Shown here: piece after piece, positions 46,571 to 58,367 of the stretch
How the letters are laid out: every line of letters starts with the position of its first letter
Numbering within the stretch: the stretch's first letter is position 1
DNA from: Piper betle
Taxonomy: Eukaryota > Streptophyta > Magnoliopsida > Piperales > Piperaceae
Length of the DNA stretch: 64,000 nucleotides
Direction: 5' to 3'
Assembly: GCA_033002965.1 (NCBI GenBank)
Contig: JAURVB010002168.1
Location: forward strand, 1 to 64,000
Translations under genes and position numbers: made by a program
Notes under the pieces: generated by a model
Database searches by the model: none
Told to the model about the DNA's origin: nothing
The model's input: the letters and a program-made list of their open reading frames with translations, nothing else

Positions 46571-47089
46571 ATGAAGAAGGAATGCACTAAGTATCACACC
46601 CGACGTGTAAAGAAAGGTTCATTTCTTAATTTTGTTTGTTCTGAGGTTAATCTAGTTTCAGTACCAATACACACTTGGTGGCTAAATTCAGGTGCTACTA
46701 CTCACATAAGTGTGTCAATGCAGGGTTGCCTGAGTTACAGAAAGCCAAATGATGCTGAAAGATTCATCTATATGGGTGATGGCAAATCAGTAATAGTTGA
46801 AGCAATAGGGATTTTTAGATTATTATTAGAGACAGGATTTTATTTGGATTTGAAAGAGACATATGTAATACCATCTTTTAGACAAAATTTGGTTTCTATT
46901 TCTATATTGGACAAATCAAGTTACTCTTGTTCATTTAGAAATAATAAGTTTAGTCTTTTTCTAAATTCAAATATTGCAGGTACAGGGTCCTTGTCTTTTT
47001 ATGATAATCTATATTTACTTGATATTATTGCACCTTTTAATGAAACCTTGTATGTGGAACTATGTGGTACAAAAAAAATTAACCAATGA
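46571..47089 (+). pseudogene. copia aspartic protease fragment with mutated active site
   Basis: Follows the zinc knuckle in frame. The retropepsin signature normally read as Asp-Ser-Gly-Ala appears here as WWLNSGATTH (Asn at 46685-46687), a change explained by one G-to-A transition, so the catalytic aspartate is absent. The downstream part (VIPSFRQNLVSI) matches the usual protease-to-integrase linker. The frame breaks in an A8 run near 47076-47083. Confidence 0.85.
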
Positions 47090-47700
47090 GAATTCTGCTT
47101 TACTATGGCATAAGCGTTTAGGACACATTTCTAAACAAAGAATTGTACAACTTATGTTAGATGGAATTCTTGATTCTCTTAATTTTGCAGATTTTCAAAT
47201 CTGTATTGGGTGCATTAAGGGAAAACAAACAAATATAAGGAGACTAGGTGCCAATAGATCTTCGAATCGTCCCGCAATACACATTGCCAGGTACTCCTAG
47301 TATGAATAGTATTGCTGAGAGACGAAACAGAACATTAAAGGACATGGTAAGAAGTATGATTGCTCATACTACTTTGCTTGATTCACTCTGGGGTGAGGCA
47401 CTAAAGACAGCAGTATATCTTCTTAATAGAGTACCGACAAAAGCAACAGTTAAGACCCCTTTATGAATTATGGACCGGAAAAGGCCCAGTATAATGCATT
47501 TAAGCATTTGGGGTTGTCCAGCTAAAGCAAGGCCTTATAGGCCGGATGAAAGGAAATTGGACTCAAGAACAATAAGCAGTTATTTTGTTGGATACTATGA
47601 TTGGTCAATAGGGTATAAGTTTTATGATCCCACCATTAAGTCATTCTTTGAGACGAGAAATGCCCAGTTTTTGAGGATGTTGGTTTGGAAGGGGAAATGA
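47090..47700 (+). pseudogene. copia integrase remnant with core deletion
   Basis: The GAG-pre-integrase zinc region is readable (LLWHKRLGHISKQRI, CIGCIKGKQT; about 47096-47240). Then sequence jumps at about 47250-47270 to the C-terminal side of the catalytic core (YTLPGTPSMN, AERRNRTLKDMVRSM; 47275-47360), removing about 130 residues including the first two acidic catalytic positions. A frame change at 47466 precedes WGCPAKARPYRP (47510-47545). Confidence 0.85.
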
Positions 47701-47885
47701 GGTTAGAGACTTTGTCTTTGAAGAAGAATCCGATTCTCTTCCCATAATTGTTCTTGATAAAAAATCAGGATCAGGATCATATTTCTAATGTAATTCAAGA
47801 AACAGTACTAGAATTACAAGACTTTGTCGAGAATCTCCCTACTCAAGTTATACCTGAAGGACAAACTCAACAACCTCAAGAGTAA

Positions 47886-49150
47886 ATGCCACTGAGGAGA
47901 TCCACAAGAGAAAGGAGAAAAGTAATTTCAGATGATTATATTATCTTTCTCCAAGAACATGAGGATAACAATGAAATGGTTGATGATCCAATCAGCTTTC
48001 ATCAAGTCATGAAGAGTTCTAATTCTCAAAAGTGGATTGATGCTATGAATGAAGAGATAAAGTCCATGAAAACTAATGACGTTTGGGATCTCGTCTTATT
48101 GCCTGAAGGTGGAAACCCATTGGTTGCAAATGGATATTTAAAACCAAGAGGGATTCAAAGGGTAATATAGAAAGATATAAGGCTCGTCTTGTTGCAAAGG
48201 GCTTTACTCAAAAGGAAGGCATTGATTATAATGAGACTTTCTCTCCAGTTTCATCGAAAGACTCATTTAGAATAATTATGGCATTAGTGAAACATTTTGA
48301 TCTTGAGTTACATCAGATGGATGTAAAGACTGCGTTTCTAAATGGTGACATTGATGAAATAATTTATATGGTGCAACCAGAAAACTTTGTATTGGGAGAT
48401 TCAAAGAAGATGGTTTGCAAATTAAAGAAATCCATCTATGGACTTAAGCAGGCTTCTCGTCAATGGTATCACAAATTTCATCAAGTGATTCTCTCATTTA
48501 GTTTTGAGATGAATGTGATTGATGATTGTATATACCATAAGTTTAGTGGGAGTAAGTATATTTTCTTGGTTTTATATGTTGATGATATATTACTTGCGAG
48601 TAATAATATAGATTTTTTGCACGAAACCAAGAATCTTTTGTCAGAGAAATTTGAAATGAAAGATCTTGGTAATGCTTCTTTTGTATTAGGAATTCAAATA
48701 CATCGGAATCGCGATCGATGTATACTTGGATTATCACAAAAGACATATATAGAAAATGTGCTTAAAAGATTTGGCATGCAAAATTGTAAACCAGGAGATA
48801 CCCCTATTTCTAAAGGAGACAAATTCAGTCTCAATCAATGCCCCAAAAATGATATAGAAGAAAAGGAAATGCAAAAGATTCCCTATGTTTCAGTAGTGGG
48901 AAGTCTTATGTATGTTCAAGTTTGTACGCGTCTAGATATTGTGTATATTGTTGGAATGTTGGGCAGATATCAAAGTAATCCAGGGTTGGATCACTGGATA
49001 GCAGCCAAAAGGGTCATGAGCTATCTTCAGAAAACAAAACATTACATGCTCACATATCGGAAATCAGATCAACTTGAGATCACAGGATATTCTGATTCTG
49101 ATTTTGCTGGATGTCAAGATAGTCGTCGATCCACTTCTTGCTATGTCTAA
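47886..49150 (+). pseudogene. copia reverse transcriptase region
   Basis: The start of the RT region (WIDAMNEEIKSMKTNDVWDL) lies in a frame ending at 48170; after a frameshift the main frame 48278-49150 keeps QMDVKTAFLNGD, KSIYGLKQASRQWY and the catalytic LYVDDILLA (about 48570-48600), then the RNase H start (TGYSDSDFAGCQDSRRSTS). It stops prematurely at 49148-49150. The catalytic core is therefore better preserved than protease or integrase. Confidence 0.92.
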
Positions 49151-49567
49151 CTACTAGCTGGCGGAGCTATTTCTTGGAAAAGTGCTAAGCAGACACTCAT
49201 AGCTTCTTTCACTATGGCAGCTGAATTCATAGCTTGTTATGAGGCATCCAATTAGGGAATATGGTTGCGGAATTTTGTCACAGGGCTGCGTATTGTTGAT
49301 AATATTGAAAGACCACTTAAGATATTTTATGACAATCAGTCTGCAGTATCATATTCAAATAACAACAAGAGCTCATCTAAATCAAAATATATAGAGATCA
49401 AGTTTCTTGTTGTGAAAGAAAGAGTTCAGAGTGGTAAAGTATCAATAGAACATATTGGAACAAACTCTATGGTTGCGGATCCGCTTACTAAAGGATTACT
49501 ACCCAAGGTCTTTTATGAGCATGTTGCTCAGATGGGTATTGTATCATTCGATGATATGTTACTTTAG
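49151..49567 (+). pseudogene. copia RNase H remnant
   Basis: Continues the same frame after two in-frame stops (49148-49150 and about 49253). Conserved copia words IFYDNQSAV, KYIEIKFLVVKE and MVADPLTKGL are readable, ending at a stop at 49567. Confidence 0.9.
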
Positions 49568-49890
49568 TGGGAGTTTGTATTGAACTGCAGTATTTTGGTT
49601 TAAGGTTCACTCTATTTTGGTATTTTGGTGATCTCATAAGGTTGGACCAGTTGAAAATAGGCATGTTCAGATCAAATTACATGTAATTTTTATGCTACAC
49701 ATCCATACTTGATCTATGTCATTTGATTATGTTGGTGTATGTGACCATGGAAGGTTTAGTTACGCTCAATGTGACGAAAATCGCCTTGATTCTATATTGA
49801 CATTGATTAATGGACGAGATTGTTATTTTGGTATAATGACATATGTTTGGAGCTCATAAAGTTATACAATTATTTTGTGTATATATTAAG

Positions 49891-49904
49891 TCCAATTGGG
49901 AGAT
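49891..49904 (+). other. Polypurine tract of the copia element
   Basis: TCCAATTGGGAGAT directly precedes the 3' LTR at 49905; the TTGGGAGA core is typical of plant copia elements. Confidence 0.85.
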
Positions 49905-50367
49905 TGTTGGAAATTAGACATAAATATATACATGAATCAGGAATTGTATCATATGTTATTATATAAGGTTGGCTAAATTAAATTGATCTACTAAAGTTAA
50001 GGGTTATGAACCATAAATTAAAGTGTGGAATTTAATGAGAAAAGTGTGAAATTCAATGTGTAGATACCTTTTCATAAATTCTCTTTCGTAATGGGTGGAA
50101 TTGAATTTATGGAACTAAGGGTATAAATAAGGAGGTTATGGTCCCTGAATTCATATCTGGTTTTCGTTCTGGTATCCCATTGTCCAGAACTTTGGTTTAG
50201 AAAACTAGTCTTGGATTTGGAAGATCCATAACTGAGAATTCAGGTTTTGAAAACTCTTCCTGGATTCAGACTTTAGTTTCTTTATGGCTTTAGGTACGCT
50301 TCCGCTATTTCATTTATCTAGTTTAATTTACTCGATGATTTGATATGAAATTTAATAAAGTCTATAA
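49905..50367 (+). repeat. 3' LTR of the copia element
   Basis: 463 bp, the same length as the 5' LTR, starting TGTTGGAAAT and ending TCTATAA (expected CA mutated to AA). The LTR ATG and splice-donor-like site are present in slightly changed form (GGTACGC). Confidence 0.94.
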
Positions 50368-50372
50368 TACAT

Positions 50373-51260
50373 TTGTAAAATTACATTTGAAAAGATTTTA
50401 AAAAAAGATGGGAATGAACTTATCTTTTCAAAAGTTCTCACCTTGTGCAAATATGTGCAAATATGATGCCAATATTCACCAAAGGAACATTTTTGTCTGT
50501 TGATGATCTTGATGAATATCCTTCTATTGTTCAACGATGTAGACAAATGAAAAATGCCAATTACTTTACCACTCCAATTGCAGTCCAGTAACTCGTTGCA
50601 AAAGTTAACCTAAATTTTGCCCACATTTGCAGTACTACCTCTACTTTTTGCCAAAAATCAGCCTTGTCTATCACATGCCCGTCACCAAATTGGCCATATT
50701 CTATCATGCATGTTTCTCCAACTTCTTCTCTAGTTTCTTATCTGCGGAAAAAAGATCAATTCGATCGATTCCCGTAGTATTGTAGTGGTCTTCACATGAG
50801 ATGATGGCTCTAATTTTTTGTTATTTATTTTCACAATCAAACAAGAAATTTTTCCCATATTCTAAAGCTGAACAGTTTACTAAAACTTACACATGCATGT
50901 TAGATAAATCCTTATACGTGCTTGTGCAGATCTTCGGGCTAGCCTCTCCAAGAAATGATGAGAAGTTATGTTGATCAAGTGTAAATTTGGTTATCTATGA
51001 TTGTAAATATCAACAATACATAAAAAACCCGTATATTTTCATCAGAAAATTAGAGCTACATACAAACACCTTCTTACATAAAAGTAATACAAATCAATGA
51101 TCCTGATTATAGCAGACACTCCCAGCTTGCATCTCCTAATGCTTCCTACGGAACCCGAGTTCACTCTCTCAAGCCTAAACCTCTCTTGAACGTGAGAGAT
51201 TAGCTCGCGGCTTTCTTGTCGACGTTATGATCAGCGAACCCACCATCAAAATACAAGCTG
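50373..51260. other. Intergenic stretch after the copia element
   Basis: AT-rich without recognisable genes. The last part (about 51080-51260) may be the 3' UTR of the small minus-strand gene at 51262-51459. Confidence 0.4.
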
Positions 51261-51261
51261 C

Positions 51262-51459
51262 TCACTTCTCACCCTCCATTACCATCATACTTGATGGACG
51301 AGTAGCCCCTTTGTTTGGCTCCGGAGTAGGAGAAGACCGATTTGGGTTGATCACCTTGTTGCTGATGTGCACCGACGACTCCTTGGCCAGCAACGTGTTG
51401 TACAAGGACAAGATGAGTTGCCCTTGATGAGCCCCCTTGCGCTTTCTCCTCGTCTCCAT
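51262..51459 (-). CDS. Small hypothetical basic protein with its own TATA box
   Basis: 65 residues starting METRRKRKGAHQ, basic at the N-terminus, then LILSLYNTLLAKESS and a Pro/Ser-rich tail. A TATA box sits ~95 bp upstream on the same strand and leaves a leader of about 65 nt. The upstream in-frame ATG at 51555 overlaps the TATA box and cannot be used from that promoter. Composition is richer in GC than the flanks. No family is recognised. A second frame overlapping the 3' half is open and protein-like (see findings), so the frame or an indel needs checking. Confidence 0.4.
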   Translation of the reverse strand: METRRKRKGAHQGQLILSLYNTLLAKESSVHISNKVINPNRSSPTPEPNKGATRPSSMMVMEGEK

Positions 51460-51553
51460 ATTCTCTATAAAGAACAGAAGTTTTAGAACTATTTGATCTC
51501 TAGCTATATGCTTGCTTTGTGGATTGTTTTCATGGTTTGAGCTTGGGGCCTCC

Positions 51554-51560
51554 ATTTATA
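51554..51560 (-). promoter_or_regulatory. TATA box upstream of the small minus-strand gene
   Basis: TATAAAT on the minus strand (within CTATAAATGG), placed where it would start transcription about 65 nt before the METRR start codon. Confidence 0.45.
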
Positions 51561-52129
51561 GAGGTTGGAGGGTGGTGAATCTTGGTAGTGGCCTTTGTGG
51601 GCTAGTGTGGATTGTTTTGTGTACTCTTATCCAGAGGTCACTTATTTTGTATGTTGTGATATACAGCCCGGCGGCCATGTGATCTGTGAATAGGTGTACT
51701 CCATCCATTTCCTTTTCTCCGGTAGCTGTGCTACCAGTGCTTTTGATTAATTAAGAGTTTCATGTAATGATATGAAAAATATTTAAGAAGAAAGGAAGAG
51801 AATAATATCTTCTTTTAGCTTGTTAATGATTGTATATATTATTCAAAGCGGTAATGTACTGAGCATATACTCATTCAGGTTCATTGAACATGTAATATGT
51901 AATGGAGGGCCCTGTATTATTAGCTTGAAATGCTCACTCATATTTTTGTCTTAGATTTTGGATTTGTGCCATGCTATCATTAGAAAGTGTTTTGTGTGGC
52001 ATCTCTTAGCTGGGACGCGAGTAAAAATTGCCATGCAATTATCAGCCTTTACAAATAAATAAGACTTCAATTAACCACTTTTACAAATTTTTCCAAGCTA
52101 TTTTTCACATGCTACCAGCTGGTAGATAT

Positions 52130-52520
52130 CATTAGCGGAAAAGTGCGGTTTTTGTCACGGAACTAAAATCCGTGACAAAATTGTGATTGCCCGGTAATTA
52201 ATCACAGAAAAAAACGGTGTCAAAAAGGTTCGCCTCAACATAAATTGACGAGGTTTTTTCGTGATTGACTTAGTCTCGGAAAATTTCCGTAACATTTAGT
52301 GATAATACAACATGGGACCCACTTTTAATTTTTACCCTGGTAACTAAATTCTGTGACAAATTTTTACCACTGTTTTTCCGTGTTATCACGGTTGCAATTT
52401 GTTTCCATAGACAGTGGCAAGTTTATCTGTCAATTTATTACGGCGGTCACTTCCGTGAAACGACAATTACAATTAGTTTCCACAAACGGTGATAAATTAC
52501 CGTGCCTACCCCCTTCAGTA
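52130..52520 (+). mobile_element. Candidate CACTA-type transposon terminus with subterminal repeats
   Basis: Starts CATTAGCGGAAAAGTG, one base from a CACTA terminus, followed by many copies in both orientations of a CCGTGACAAAA-like word (TTTTTGTCACGG, TCCGTGACAAAA, TTCTGTGACAAA, CCGTGTTATCACGG, TTCCGTGAAACG). Dense inverted subterminal repeats are typical of CACTA elements. The opposite end is not visible, so it is a remnant if real. Confidence 0.4.
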
Positions 52521-53308
52521 CACTAGTTTACGTGTCAAAACCAGGATAATTTCTTTTTTAAAAAAATATATAATATTTAATTTGATGATTCCAATTTCCG
52601 AATTAATATTACGTAGACAATCTAATATATAAATAAGTGACATGCCACAAATTCAACACAAACTAGAACGAATGATAATGCAAGTCACAAAGATCTTATC
52701 TAGGATACACATTATAATTCCACCACATGTGCCCCATTCATACGAAGCCAAATATAACATATCACATGTAACAAAATTGATACATCTAATCATCCGATGG
52801 GTTGTGTTTGATCATATTCTTGTTCTGAGTGGATTGGCAGTTCCTTCTCGCTTCCTGTCTTACCGGTGCTTAGACAACCGCTATGATGCTATTGTTTCGA
52901 GCCGTGTTCTCAGAGTAAGGCTCCTTTCTCTTATGGGCTTATGATGCATTTATTGCTTGTGTGACATGGTCGGTCACCTGATTGCTGATGACCAGTGAAC
53001 TCGACGGTGATCTCATGGCGAACTGTCTAAATTTCATGCTACATCGCTTCACGCATGGCCGCCTAGATGTAAACGGGGTCAACTTGAGAATCAGGAGTCT
53101 GTCAATACTTGAATGTCAATACTCGTTAAACAAAGTAGGCAAAAGGAATAAAAATAGGATGTGAAATGCATATAATATAAGGAAATAACACACACAATCG
53201 ACCTAGATTAGATCGAGACTTCCACTATTCATTATCTTGAAAAAAAAAAGAGATGAGTATAGAAATCTGTATATATGATATGAATGCCCTCCTAATTTGG
53301 ACCACAAC

Positions 53309-53310
53309 TC

Positions 53311-53335
<25 letters not shown>
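53309..53335. repeat. (CT)n microsatellite followed by AT repeat
   Basis: About 13 TC units, then a short TATA-rich run to 53360. Confidence 0.93.
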
Positions 53336-53345
<10 letters not shown>

Positions 53346-56300
53346 GTATATATATATAAATATATAAAAGCAATTAAGTCCTATAAGCAATTAAGTCCTC
53401 CACGTTTAGTTCAAGTACTTTAAGATCTCCATTTTGTAAAAAAAAATTCTGATATTTCGAAGTTCTATTTACCTTATTTGCTTATGGTTATTCATATTTG
53501 ATAATTTTTTTGGGGTTAAACAAATCATAACCATACGACATATTAAGAAATGTCTAGACGAAGATAATTCTCCGACCATAGGAAATTATTTTTTAATCAT
53601 AAAAAAATACATACTTTGGTGCTTCTACAGTAATGTCACTACTCAATCGTAATCAATTGTGATATTGAGGAAACTATTTTCTAAGTTATGCCGTAGAGAA
53701 AAAAGATCCATGGAACCACAAAAAAATCAAATATAACTGTAAGTAAATATTGTCTTTTTAGTGAATCTATTATTTGTGATATCTTTTAAATAGGTCACAT
53801 TCAATACTGACTATGGTAAGATCTAACATATAATTATTATGAATAATCTATAAATCTTTAGTCGGGGTTATAATATGTTCCTAAAGTACCATAATTTAAA
53901 AATTAAAAACTCAGACTTGATTTAGCATATCTTACGGAGTGGAGTCTACTTTGAATTAACTCCAAGTTGACCTATAGTCATTTAGATTAAATTTTTAATT
54001 ATACAAACAATATTATTTGAAATTAATATATATTATTCTTTTTACATTTGAAATTGATAAATACATGATTTATATTTATTAAAAATATAGTTTTAGTTAA
54101 TTTTAAAAAAATAATATATTTTGATAATTTTTATGACATGATTCGGGAGTTGATTGTTAAATCAATTGGTATGGAGCTATCCATATATGGAGTTCGACTT
54201 TATAAGCTGCGAATCGAGTTGACTCGGAGAGTTTTGGGAGTAAAAAGAGTTTAAAATTATGTTCCTAAACAAATTTAAAAGAATCCTATATACATGAATT
54301 ACATATTATATATATTATTTGACCTATAACTTTTATATGAATCAATTTAATGGCTCCTACTACATTGATAAATTCAAAAATAAATATTTAATATATTTAT
54401 AGGTTTTCAAATCATTCTAATGCTTTTATCATTTTAATCTTAATTATTAAAGTAATCGTAATAAAAATTAATTTTAAAATATCTCTAACTTAGTACATTT
54501 AAAAAAATATCTAAAAATAAGTATTATTGATGTTAAAAACGATAAAATTTTGTCAACTCATGCTACTGCACTCCACTTTCTATTTATACAAACCCGTGGA
54601 ACTCATTATAAAGGTTTAAATTAAAAGCGTAGCTGGTATAAATTGTGTGGAATGTGGCCCATCTTAATTTTTTTAAATGTTATACCCTTATAAATCACAA
54701 CAAAGATAAGAATCAAGCTGTTCCACATCAAATCCAAGTTTGAAGATCTTGTCCCTCAGAAGACGGTTGGTATTGATTGATGTTAGTATAACTCGAAGCA
54801 ATTATACTTCAATTCACAGTCAAGACTGAAAGTACGGTCTATAGCATCATGCATCATGTGACGACAATCTCTGCACCCTGGTTGACGCAGCTTTTGGTAG
54901 AGACACGTACAAGGCAATGGAAAAGGGCACGGGAAAGAGGGGAGAATCCTTTCCCAACGAGGCATACAAACCACATGATGGAGGAGACAGGTGGGCAGCA
55001 GTATTCCCTTTAGATGTTGAAACCCACTGCCAATAGTTGGTGTTGATTTTGGACTTTGAGCTCCACACAGACCACACTTGATCTCTAAACCTTGGTAGCC
55101 TGGTTTGCTTGTGCTCACAAAGAGACACACTGCGGAATATTTTTCCTTTGTCCGGCAAATTATTACTGAATCGTCTTCTTCAAGGTGCACTTGGCCAGCT
55201 ACTACTAATGGATGGAATAAATATTTTTCGGGCGGGAAGAGATTTTATTTGGGCGGGACGAGATTTTGTCCATCTTTTGCAAAAAAATCGTGAAAAGTTC
55301 AGAAAATTATAGAAAATTACGAAATTATTGAAAAGTAGTGATCTTCGTCAGAGGATATTTTGGCGCCTCCATCCACCGGCTAGATTTCGGTGAGAGTTTT
55401 TGAAAAATCATAAAATTACATAAACACATGGTGAATTTCATATAATGTTGTATCGTCCTTCGTGAGGAGATTTTTGTCCTCAATTTTAGCTTGACGGAGA
55501 TGGTCAATTAAATAAGTCGATCGAAATCAAGATGGAAAAGAACAAAAAAAGTTTTAGTGGTGCACATAACATTACTTCATTTGAAATCTCCCTTGGCAAA
55601 AAAAGATCCCTAAACGGGGATTAAAAATTTATGTAAACGAGTATATACTAGTTTCTACTCTAGTTTTTATTCTGGTATATATTATGTGTTGAGTTTGTTC
55701 TATATCGGTCGTAGAAGTTGTTGGTGACTTCTATGTAGGCTAATTTCTTTAAGTTAGTTTTTTAATTAAGAGAAGTCTGTGATACCTATTACGAGTTTCG
55801 TTTGGTTGTTTAAAGTCCCTTTCCGGGGCTCGAAGGGCCCAATAGTAGTTTAAGAGTTTAAATGGGGGCCTAAAAAGCTCAACATTATGTATTTAAAAAT
55901 TAAACCTATTTATTCAAAAATGATAAAGTAATACAAAATTATCACACAAATACATCTTGAAGCCTCTTTTTGGTTCTAAACGAAGATACATACATATAAA
56001 GAGTAAGGAGGCATCTACAAATAGTAACACCTTTTATTTGACAACTTTTCATTTACCCTTAAGAGAGTCATAGCCTTTAGTAAATGAAAATTAATTAATA
56101 ATTTCTAATAGTAATGATGATTGAAATTCTAATTCAATTTGCATGTTGAAGCGCATAATACTTGCATGATAAAAAAATGTAGAAAGCATTAAAGATTAGG
56201 CCATAAAATATATCAATTTTAGAACTAAATTAAATAGAAACCCCAATACCTATCCAGTAAGATTAGTATAATCTTACTTCGTAAGTTTATATATCAATTT

Positions 56301-57426
56301 TAATCGAGGAGTGTGTATAAATCTTCAATTTAATTAACTATTGTCCAAGGATGACGTAAACCCATTAAAATGCACATGGGCCATGATGTTACAAATACTA
56401 TTGAAACCAATGCAGGACTTGGTGGGCCTAAGTAGAATAGCTAGGGGCTAGGCCCATGGGCCAAGGAACAATAATTCTGAAGATTTAATTTTCTGAGGTA
56501 GGTAGATTTAATTGTCCCTTAAAGTTAATCAACTTGAATTAACCATATTAGATCTATTAGTTTACATTTAGGTTAGGTCATTACCTATAATAACAAAATT
56601 AATCTATTTTTATATTGGATGGTAGGCTAGAGTAGGCATAGGCTAAACTTGTATGGTCAGAAAAATAAATCAAGGATAGAATTTCTTGAGGTTGGTGGAT
56701 TGTAGCATATTCCAAAGTATTCCTATATACAATACAACCCGGGTAAGATCAAAATAATGGGGATATTTATAGATCTTTAATTTGGTTTAAATTTTTTGAA
56801 AAAATAATTTAAACCTATCATATTGCAATTGGCCAATTCCAATATGAAGGGCTGAGGTGTTACATCTATACTTAACAATGTCTTATAAAATAGGCTCACA
56901 ATCTCCGTTTATCATTTCCAAAGGCAGCAAAGAAACACTATAAAAAAAAGGCACGTACGTAAGAAACAATACCCATTATTATACTTATTTCTAAAGCTAA
57001 AATTCAAGGCGAGCTATAATATAAGCAGAAACCAAATAAAAATGTTTGGCTATCCATTACAAAAATCAGTACTATTTAAAAATTACATTTATTTGGTTAA
57101 TAAATAGTCATTAAGATCTTTCCTCCAAGTACATGTTTGTTACATATTTTACTATAAATATACATTTACAAGCAGTTCACTTTTAATAACTTAATTAAAA
57201 AGGTATAATTAGCTTCAATTTTGGAGGAGAATACTGCAAATTCCAAGAGCACGGGTGCAATTTTATGTATGTATATATATACAACCAACTAACATGCTAA
57301 TTAAATATATAAACCGCATTTATAAAATTTATGAAGACGATATGCTCCACCTAAAGTAAACGCTTTCTCTTATAACAAATCTTTCCTGCTTTAAGCAACC
57401 GTGTAAATGATAACATATTTTATCAA

Positions 57427-57921
57427 ATGGCACTATATGTGAATTTAATTCACATTCTAATCTTGCAACTATATAAAGCTCATGATATGCAGTTTCTCGA
57501 CACAGAATTTAGCTACTCTTCCATTTGGTATCAGAAAAGAAGGCGGCAAGCAGTACTGGTTTTCCTTAGGGTCACTGCATGCATCATTTTTTGTGTGGTT
57601 CTATTTGCATGCAGCTGCCATGGATATTTTGATTGTGAACATGTGAAGGAAGAGTTGAAGCCATGCTATCACTACATGCACTATGGAGGGCATTCTTCTG
57701 AAAAATGTTGTGAAGAGCTCGAAGAGGAAGTGAAGCATCCCGACAACAATAAGGAATATGAGAACTCGTACGGCTGCATAAAGCAAATCTGTGAATCCTC
57801 CTGTCATCCCAGCCCTCTCCCTCCTCCACCGGCAGCGAAGAGAATGAAGGATCTCTTGAAGAAATGTGCCATACACCCTCATCACATCATCCCTGGCCCG
57901 CCCTATCATAAATGCTACTAG
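57427..57921 (+). CDS. Secreted cysteine-rich protein resembling a non-specific lipid-transfer protein
   Basis: 164 residues if the first ATG is used; a second ATG at 57487 (residue 21) is an alternative. A basic stretch (KRRR, 37-40) and hydrophobic segment (41-62) look like a signal peptide or anchor, with cleavage likely near the CHG at 64-66. The remainder has nine cysteines at 70, 80, 94, 95, 117, 122, 126, 147 and 163, with the tandem CC and terminal spacing of the lipid-transfer/AAI fold. The usual C-x-C pair is replaced by C-x4-C-x3-C, and a Pro-rich SPLPPPPA stretch (129-136) is inserted. Such proteins are secreted and bind lipids. A TATA-like ATATAAAG at 57471 lies inside the frame between the two ATGs, and an upstream exon is possible, so the N-terminus is uncertain. 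Confidence 0.65.
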   Translation: MALYVNLIHILILQLYKAHDMQFLDTEFSYSSIWYQKRRRQAVLVFLRVTACIIFCVVLFACSCHGYFDCEHVKEELKPCYHYMHYGGHSSEKCCEELEEEVKHPDNNKEYENSYGCIKQICESSCHPSPLPPPPAAKRMKDLLKKCAIHPHHIIPGPPYHKCY

Positions 57922-58324
57922 TAATACTATTAGCTTCAATCTTTTACATCTTGTATACTATTTTGCATGCCCGTGCGTTATTTAACATCATCTCATGAAT
58001 TATTTTATGCCCCTATTGGGGGAAAAATGATGATGTACCTAACTATAAAACCCCAATCCGGTCCACGCTCGGGAACCGAACCAGAATGTCACTAATCCTA
58101 GTAAGGTCGGCACCTAACCCTGTGAATTTACTCTCAACGTTTAGAGATAGAAGATGTTTATCACTCCTTATGGATGAATACACAAATAAACCTAACATGC
58201 TACTATATGAATGACATGAAAACTAATATACACACCAACAACAATTACAATTAAATTATCTAAAATTTCAAAAAATAGAAGACAGAATCTCCTCCAAAAG
58301 TACAATTGAGGGTGGCCCTGTCAA

Positions 58325-58327
<3 letters not shown>

Positions 58328-58364
<37 letters not shown>
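58328..58364. repeat. (AT)n microsatellite in the solo LTR
   Basis: About 18 TA units at the same place where other LTRs of the family carry TATA runs (6424-6449, 12980-13008). Confidence 0.95.

Positions 58365-58367
<3 letters not shown>

Larger units (their letters stand above)
44414..50367 (+). mobile_element. Complete but decayed Ty1/copia LTR retrotransposon
   Basis: Two 463-bp LTRs (44414-44876 and 49905-50367), target duplication TACAT exact at 44409-44413 and 50368-50372, a primer-binding site for initiator Met tRNA after the 5' LTR, and remnants of gag, protease, integrase, reverse transcriptase and RNase H in the copia order (integrase before reverse transcriptase). Frameshifts, stops, a large integrase deletion and loss of the protease aspartate make it non-autonomous. 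The LTRs are about 97% alike by eye. The terminal CA of the 3' LTR has become AA. Confidence 0.96.
51565..57426. other. AT-rich intergenic region
   Basis: No gene can be assigned. It includes a CACTA-like terminus (52130-52520), a CT microsatellite (53309-53335) and a less AT-rich island at 54783-55190 in which two minus-strand frames are open for 100-135 codons but show no recognisable domain. The rest is AT-rich with scattered repeat words. Confidence 0.45.

Noticed and set aside
57584..57939. Minus-strand frames of 81 and 112 codons
   Set aside because: Antisense shadows of the cysteine-rich plus-strand gene.
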